NCBI GenBank assembly: GCA_963581225.1
Contig: CAUZMW010000054.1
Coordinates: 1-17,343, forward strand
From: SMWC01 sp963581225
GTDB lineage: Bacteria > Pseudomonadota > Gammaproteobacteria > Steroidobacterales > Rariloculaceae
Length of the DNA stretch: 17,343 nt
Direction of reading: 5' to 3'
Under the pieces are notes generated by a model. The model did not search any database, was not told where the DNA came from, and saw only the letters and a list, made by a program, of their open reading frames with translations. Below are positions 14,598 to 17,343 of this stretch, in pieces; the stretch's first letter is position 1; each line of letters starts with the position of its first letter. The position numbers and the translations under genes were made by a program.

Positions 14598-15614
14598 TTA
14601 CTGGCCGCTCGCAGTGGCAATTCTCTCGGCGCCGATATCGTCGGAGAACTGCTCCCACACGGGATGCATTGCCTCCTGCCATCGGGCAAGCTGCTCCGGC
14701 GTGAGGTTGAGGATCTCACCGCGCCCTTCGGCCGCTACCTTGCCACGGGCCTCCCGATTGATGGCTTCGGACTGAGTGTTGCCCCAGGTCGTGACATCGG
14801 CCATGACCTCTTCCAGCCCCAGACGAATGTCGTCAGGCAGGCCTTGCCAGAACTGTGGATTCACCGCGACGAGATAGCCGATGTAACCGTGATTGGTCTC
14901 CATCACGTAGTCCTGAACCTCGTAGAACTTCGAGGAATAGATATTCGACCAGGTATTCTCCTGCGCATCGATCGCACCCGTCTGCAGCGCTTGATAGACC
15001 TCGCCGAGCGCCATCTTCTGCGGATTACCGCCGATGGCCTGGACCTGGGCCTGCAGGACGTCCGACTCCATGATGCGGAACTTCAGTCCGACGGCATCCT
15101 CGGGAAGGAGCAGTGGCCGCGGGGCCGAGAACTGTTTCATGCCGTTGTGCCAGAACGCGAGCCCGAGAAAGCCTCTGTCCGTGAGTTCGTTTAACAGCGA
15201 CTGCCCGGCCGGCCCGGCCTGAAAGGTCTCTACGGCGCCGAGATCCGGAAACAGGAAAGGCAGATCGAAGACCTGGAATGCGTGAGTGAGCCGGTCGAAC
15301 TTGGACAACGACACGGCAATCATTTGAATCTCGCCGAAGGCCAGTGCTTCCAGCGAATCATCGTCGTTCATCAGCTGACTCGACGGATAGACCTCGACGA
15401 CGACCTGACCCGGGAACCTTGCCTCGGCCTGCTCCTTGAAGCGCTGCGCGGATTGACCTTTCGGCGTGCCGGGCGCGGTCACATGCGGGAATTTGATCAG
15501 ATAGACCTGATCCTCGGCGGTGCTGCTACCGCCACCGCCACAAGCGCCCAGGGCCAAGGCCGTGGCCGTGACAATCAGTGGTCGACTTAGAGCGGTTCTT
15601 AGATAATGTGTCAC
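14598..15614 (-). CDS. dctP: TRAP transporter substrate-binding lipoprotein (DctP)
   Basis: About 338 residues with a lipoprotein signal (lipobox LGAC) and a Gly/Ser linker, so it should be membrane-anchored rather than free. DctP features are clear: KFPHVTAPGTPKGQSAQRF at the start, DLPFLFPD, the conserved Arg in GLKFRIMESDV that usually grips the ligand carboxylate, and GEVYQALQTGAIDAQENTWSNI. It would capture an organic acid in the periplasm and hand it to DctQM. The frame allows a GTG at 15623, but the strong AGGTGA lies over that codon. It is spaced 5 bases from the GTG at 15614, which I therefore choose. It follows the AhpD-like gene by 30 bases. Confidence 0.94.
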   Translation of the reverse strand: MTHYLRTALSRPLIVTATALALGACGGGGSSTAEDQVYLIKFPHVTAPGTPKGQSAQRFKEQAEARFPGQVVVEVYPSSQLMNDDDSLEALAFGEIQMIAVSLSKFDRLTHAFQVFDLPFLFPDLGAVETFQAGPAGQSLLNELTDRGFLGLAFWHNGMKQFSAPRPLLLPEDAVGLKFRIMESDVLQAQVQAIGGNPQKMALGEVYQALQTGAIDAQENTWSNIYSSKFYEVQDYVMETNHGYIGYLVAVNPQFWQGLPDDIRLGLEEVMADVTTWGNTQSEAINREARGKVAAEGRGEILNLTPEQLARWQEAMHPVWEQFSDDIGAERIATASGQ

Positions 15615-15619
15615 TGTCT

Positions 15620-15625
15620 TCACCT
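15620..15625 (-). promoter_or_regulatory. Ribosome binding site that decides the dctP start
   Basis: AGGTGA on the minus strand, 5 bases before the GTG at 15612-15614. The alternative GTG at 15621-15623 is itself part of this Shine-Dalgarno match, so it is unlikely to be the start. Confidence 0.6.
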
Positions 15626-15644
15626 CTCAATACAGTCTCAGTCC

Positions 15645-16277
15645 TCAGGCGAGTTTATCTTTCGCCCAGTAGTCCTTGGACGCTTTCGCATCCTCCAGGC
15701 CCTCGGCGTATTCGAGGCCCGATGCCATGCCGGCTGACGATCCCGACATAATCTTATGGTGGTCGAGATTCAGCGTTCTGAGCCAGCGTTGTTGGCCCAT
15801 CGTCAATGCGATGAAGAACCCGAGTTCGACGAGTTCCGGCTCGCTGAAGTTTGCGTGGAGCCGCTCCCAAAGCACGTCGTCAGTTTGCACGTCCCAGGTG
15901 ATGGCCTCGGCGTAGGCGAGTGCCGCCTTCTGACGTTCATCGTAGCGTTCGGATTTCTCGAAATTCAAAAGGTCCATGTAGTCGGCCTCGACCACGCCTT
16001 TCGCTTTCACTGAGCGCTGGTTGCCGCAGTACTCGCACTTGACCGAGTGAGACACGTAGATGCGGCAGAGTTCTTTAACCGCGTTGTCGAGGACACCCTC
16101 GTAAAAGGAGTCGCGCCAAACCTGCGCGAAGCCGAAGAAGATCGCCGGCACATGTGCGCGAATGGATTGGCTCTCCGGGCGCGGCGTACCGATACTCGCG
16201 CAGCGCTCGAGTTCTTTGAGCATCTCCGGGTCCTTGAGGTTCCCCGGTTCGACATAGCTGATTCGTGGGCGGCTCAT
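15645..16277 (-). CDS. AhpD-like carboxymuconolactone decarboxylase-family protein
   Basis: A 210-residue all-helical protein. The signature is KELCRIYVSHSVKCEYCGNQR: Glu69, then eleven residues, Cys81-x-x-Cys84. The spacing equals that of M. tuberculosis AhpD (Glu118, Cys130, Cys133), but the fourth relay residue, His137 there, is Arg88 here. Relatives reduce peroxides through the CxxC pair, or act as lyases in aromatic catabolism. With the His missing, neither is certain. The open frame extends to 16664, but GAGGT 5 bases before the ATG at 16275-16277 and the conserved start of homology support the short form. It is the first gene of the TRAP operon, which hints that it handles the imported compound. 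Confidence 0.88.
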   Translation of the reverse strand: MSRPRISYVEPGNLKDPEMLKELERCASIGTPRPESQSIRAHVPAIFFGFAQVWRDSFYEGVLDNAVKELCRIYVSHSVKCEYCGNQRSVKAKGVVEADYMDLLNFEKSERYDERQKAALAYAEAITWDVQTDDVLWERLHANFSEPELVELGFFIALTMGQQRWLRTLNLDHHKIMSGSSAGMASGLEYAEGLEDAKASKDYWAKDKLA

Positions 16278-16311
16278 GGCTACCTCGCTATTCTGCAAAC
16301 GATTACATAAA

Positions 16312-16340
16312 ATTGTCCCAAACTTGTACAGTGCGATCAA
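16312..16340 (-). promoter_or_regulatory. Candidate promoter of the AhpD-like/TRAP operon
   Basis: On the minus strand, TTGATC (plus 16335-16340) and GACAAT (plus 16312-16317) are 17 bases apart, each matching four of six sigma70 consensus positions. It lies 35 bases upstream of the AhpD-like start in the divergent 127-base gap with the TauE-type gene. Confidence 0.33.
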
Positions 16341-16379
16341 GCCTAGGATCAATGACTCAGTGTAGCGTGTTACGAGCCC

Positions 16380-16393
16380 CACGGGGCCCCGTG
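16380..16393. promoter_or_regulatory. 14-bp perfect palindrome before the TauE-type gene
   Basis: CACGGGGCCCCGTG is a perfect palindrome that abuts and slightly overlaps the GAGGA ribosome binding site (16393-16397) of the TauE-type gene. It could be an operator, or in RNA a stem affecting ribosome access. Confidence 0.4.
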
Positions 16394-16404
16394 AGGACCA
16401 GATC

Positions 16405-17157
16405 GTGCCGGAATTAGCAGCCCCGGAATTGCTTATCATCGCGATTGCCCTGGCCGCGGGGGGCACCGCGAAGGGACTGACAGGCCTCGGCCTGCCGATG
16501 GTGGCCGTGCCCGTGCTGGCCGGGTTTCTAGGGGTCGAGCGGGCCGTGATGACGATGATCATGCCCGTTCTCGTGCTCAATCTATGGTTGACCTGGACAC
16601 TTCGAGATTGCCGCAAGGAAATTCCCGAGATGCCGCGGCTGCTATTCCCGAGCCTACCGGGCATCGCGTTGGGCGCTGGGATTCTTTATTTCGCGACCGA
16701 GCAATTTCTCGCCACGGGCCTAGGCATCTGGATTCTCGCCTATCTGCTGTTGCGCGCGCTCCATCCGAAGATGTCGTTGGCGGGAGACGCGCGTCGCCGC
16801 ATCGCGCCGCTGGTCGGTTTCGGCGCAGGATCGATGCAGGCCGCAACGGGTATCTCGGCACCTGTGCTCGTTCCCTACGTCGACGCGCTGGGTCTGTCGC
16901 CACGAGCCTATGTCTATGCCGTCGCGACGGTCTTCTCAACGCTCTCCGCGACCCATTTAGTCATGATGATCTCCCTGCAGGCGTACTCGCTGCAACAGTT
17001 GACGGAGAGTTTGCTAGCCGTGATCCCGGCCATCGTCTTTGTGCCGGTCGGCGCGAAGCTCCGCAGCTTGATTCAGCCGCATGTATTCACCCTGATCATT
17101 CGGGCGATGATGTTCGTTATTGCGTTGCGGTTGATCTACGGGGCATGGTTCGTTTAG
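16405..17157 (+). CDS. TauE/SafE-family membrane anion exporter
   Basis: A 250-residue membrane protein with about seven to eight helices. The first half has the family pattern GGTAKGLTGLGLPMVAVPVL, and the second half repeats it as VGFGAGSMQAATGISAPVLVPY, as expected for the internal duplication of TauE/SafE (DUF81) proteins. These are thought to export sulfite, sulfoacetate or related organic anions. The start is GTG with GAGGA 7 bases upstream. It is divergent from the TRAP operon, so import and export genes face each other. No sulfonate-cleaving enzyme is visible, so the substrate is open. Confidence 0.92.
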   Translation: MPELAAPELLIIAIALAAGGTAKGLTGLGLPMVAVPVLAGFLGVERAVMTMIMPVLVLNLWLTWTLRDCRKEIPEMPRLLFPSLPGIALGAGILYFATEQFLATGLGIWILAYLLLRALHPKMSLAGDARRRIAPLVGFGAGSMQAATGISAPVLVPYVDALGLSPRAYVYAVATVFSTLSATHLVMMISLQAYSLQQLTESLLAVIPAIVFVPVGAKLRSLIQPHVFTLIIRAMMFVIALRLIYGAWFV

Positions 17158-17219
17158 TTTTCCGTGTAGGCCTTGGCGTAGAGTTCGATCGATACGCGAC
17201 GGTCCAGCCTAGACTGACC

Positions 17220-17343
17220 TCACTGATTTCTGAATCGGCCATGCTCGCGGTAATACTTGTCCTCGAACTTGTGGCGCTTAACGAGCTCGGGGCCGGCGGC
17301 GAAGAAATCCCATAACGCGATCAGCCCACCGGTCCACATCGTT
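17220..17343 (-). CDS. C-terminal end of an unidentified protein (5' part outside the window)
   Basis: The last 41 codons of a gene that enters from the right edge; the frame is open to the edge and ends at TGA (17220-17222). The end reads MWTGGLIALWDFFAAGP, then ELVKRHKFEDKYYREHGRFRNQ. The first part is hydrophobic and aromatic, the tail charged. I do not recognise the family. An ATG at 17337-17339 could also be an internal Met or even the start. Past the TGA the same frame stays open for 21 more codons to a TAA at 17154-17156, which overlaps the end of the TauE-type gene. It is convergent with that gene. Confidence 0.6.
   Translation of the reverse strand, partial: TMWTGGLIALWDFFAAGPELVKRHKFEDKYYREHGRFRNQ

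Noticed and set aside
14041..14775. 244-codon plus-strand open frame across dctQ and dctP
   Set aside because: Shadow of two real TRAP genes; composition is Arg/His/Glu-rich low-complexity protein without recognisable domains.
12660..15640. Shared TTGAGAGGT in the MBL and dctP leaders as a common operator
   Set aside because: In dctP this is simply the ribosome binding site, and a 9-base match in two leaders is weak evidence.
16278..16664. N-terminal extension of the AhpD-like protein to 339 residues
   Set aside because: The extension crosses the divergent promoter region and the start of the TauE-type gene, while a good ribosome binding site precedes the ATG at 16277.
16584..17315. 243-codon plus-strand open frame overlapping the TauE-type gene
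   Set aside because: The TauE frame shows a clear membrane protein with the family's internal repeat; the alternative frame is Arg-rich and out of phase.
1..17343. CRISPR array, toxin-antitoxin pair, phage or integron structure, tRNA
   Set aside because: No regularly spaced direct repeats, no phage or integrase motifs and no cloverleaf-like sequence were found by reading both strands.

Overview
The window looks like ordinary proteobacterial chromosome of moderately high G+C, most likely gammaproteobacterial. Support comes from a typA/bipA fragment very close to the E. coli protein, a FadR-type regulator with FadR-type operators, an RND efflux pair, a TRAP transporter, and several lipoproteins with clear lipoboxes. 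I see no rRNA, tRNA, CRISPR array, phage gene or transposase. Genes are packed tightly; no stretch over 300 bases lacks a gene.

Layout. (1) 1-1228, minus strand: the N-terminal part of the translational GTPase TypA/BipA, cut by the window edge, then a 90-residue RRM RNA-binding protein. (2) 1399-6493, minus strand: a three-gene operon joined by 4-base ATGA overlaps, encoding a FadR-like GntR regulator, an RND periplasmic adaptor and an RND inner-membrane permease. Two palindromes of the form TGGTNNNACCA lie directly upstream of the regulator start, one of them containing its ribosome binding site. (3) 6615-10098, plus strand: a short-chain dehydrogenase with a signal peptide, an adrenodoxin-type ferredoxin, a 29-bp perfect inverted repeat, a YciI-like protein, and a lipoprotein amidohydrolase of the YtcJ type. 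(4) 10162-11710: a RidA-like lipoprotein (minus), a divergent four-helix membrane protein, and a trypsin-like protease fragment without its catalytic His region. (5) 11700-16277, minus strand: an AhpD-like CxxC protein, TRAP transporter DctP, DctQ and DctM, then an exported metallo-beta-lactamase-fold hydrolase. (6) 16405-17343: a TauE/SafE-type membrane exporter (plus) and the C-terminal end of an unidentified protein (minus).

How the genes may work together. The first half is a self-regulated efflux operon whose regulator resembles the fatty-acid regulator FadR in both domains and in its apparent operator. This suggests, but does not prove, that it responds to a lipid or acyl-CoA-like signal. 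The second half looks like an accessory catabolic island: import of a small organic acid (TRAP), possible anion export (TauE/SafE), and four enzymes of families that are usually cytoplasmic or mixed in location (SDR, amidohydrolase, RidA, MBL) that here all carry export or lipoprotein signals. I read this as a possible envelope-located degradation or detoxification module of unknown substrate. That is inference from context. The best leads are the FadR-like control of efflux, the secreted-enzyme cluster, the RidA and AhpD relatives with substituted catalytic positions, and the perfect inverted repeat.
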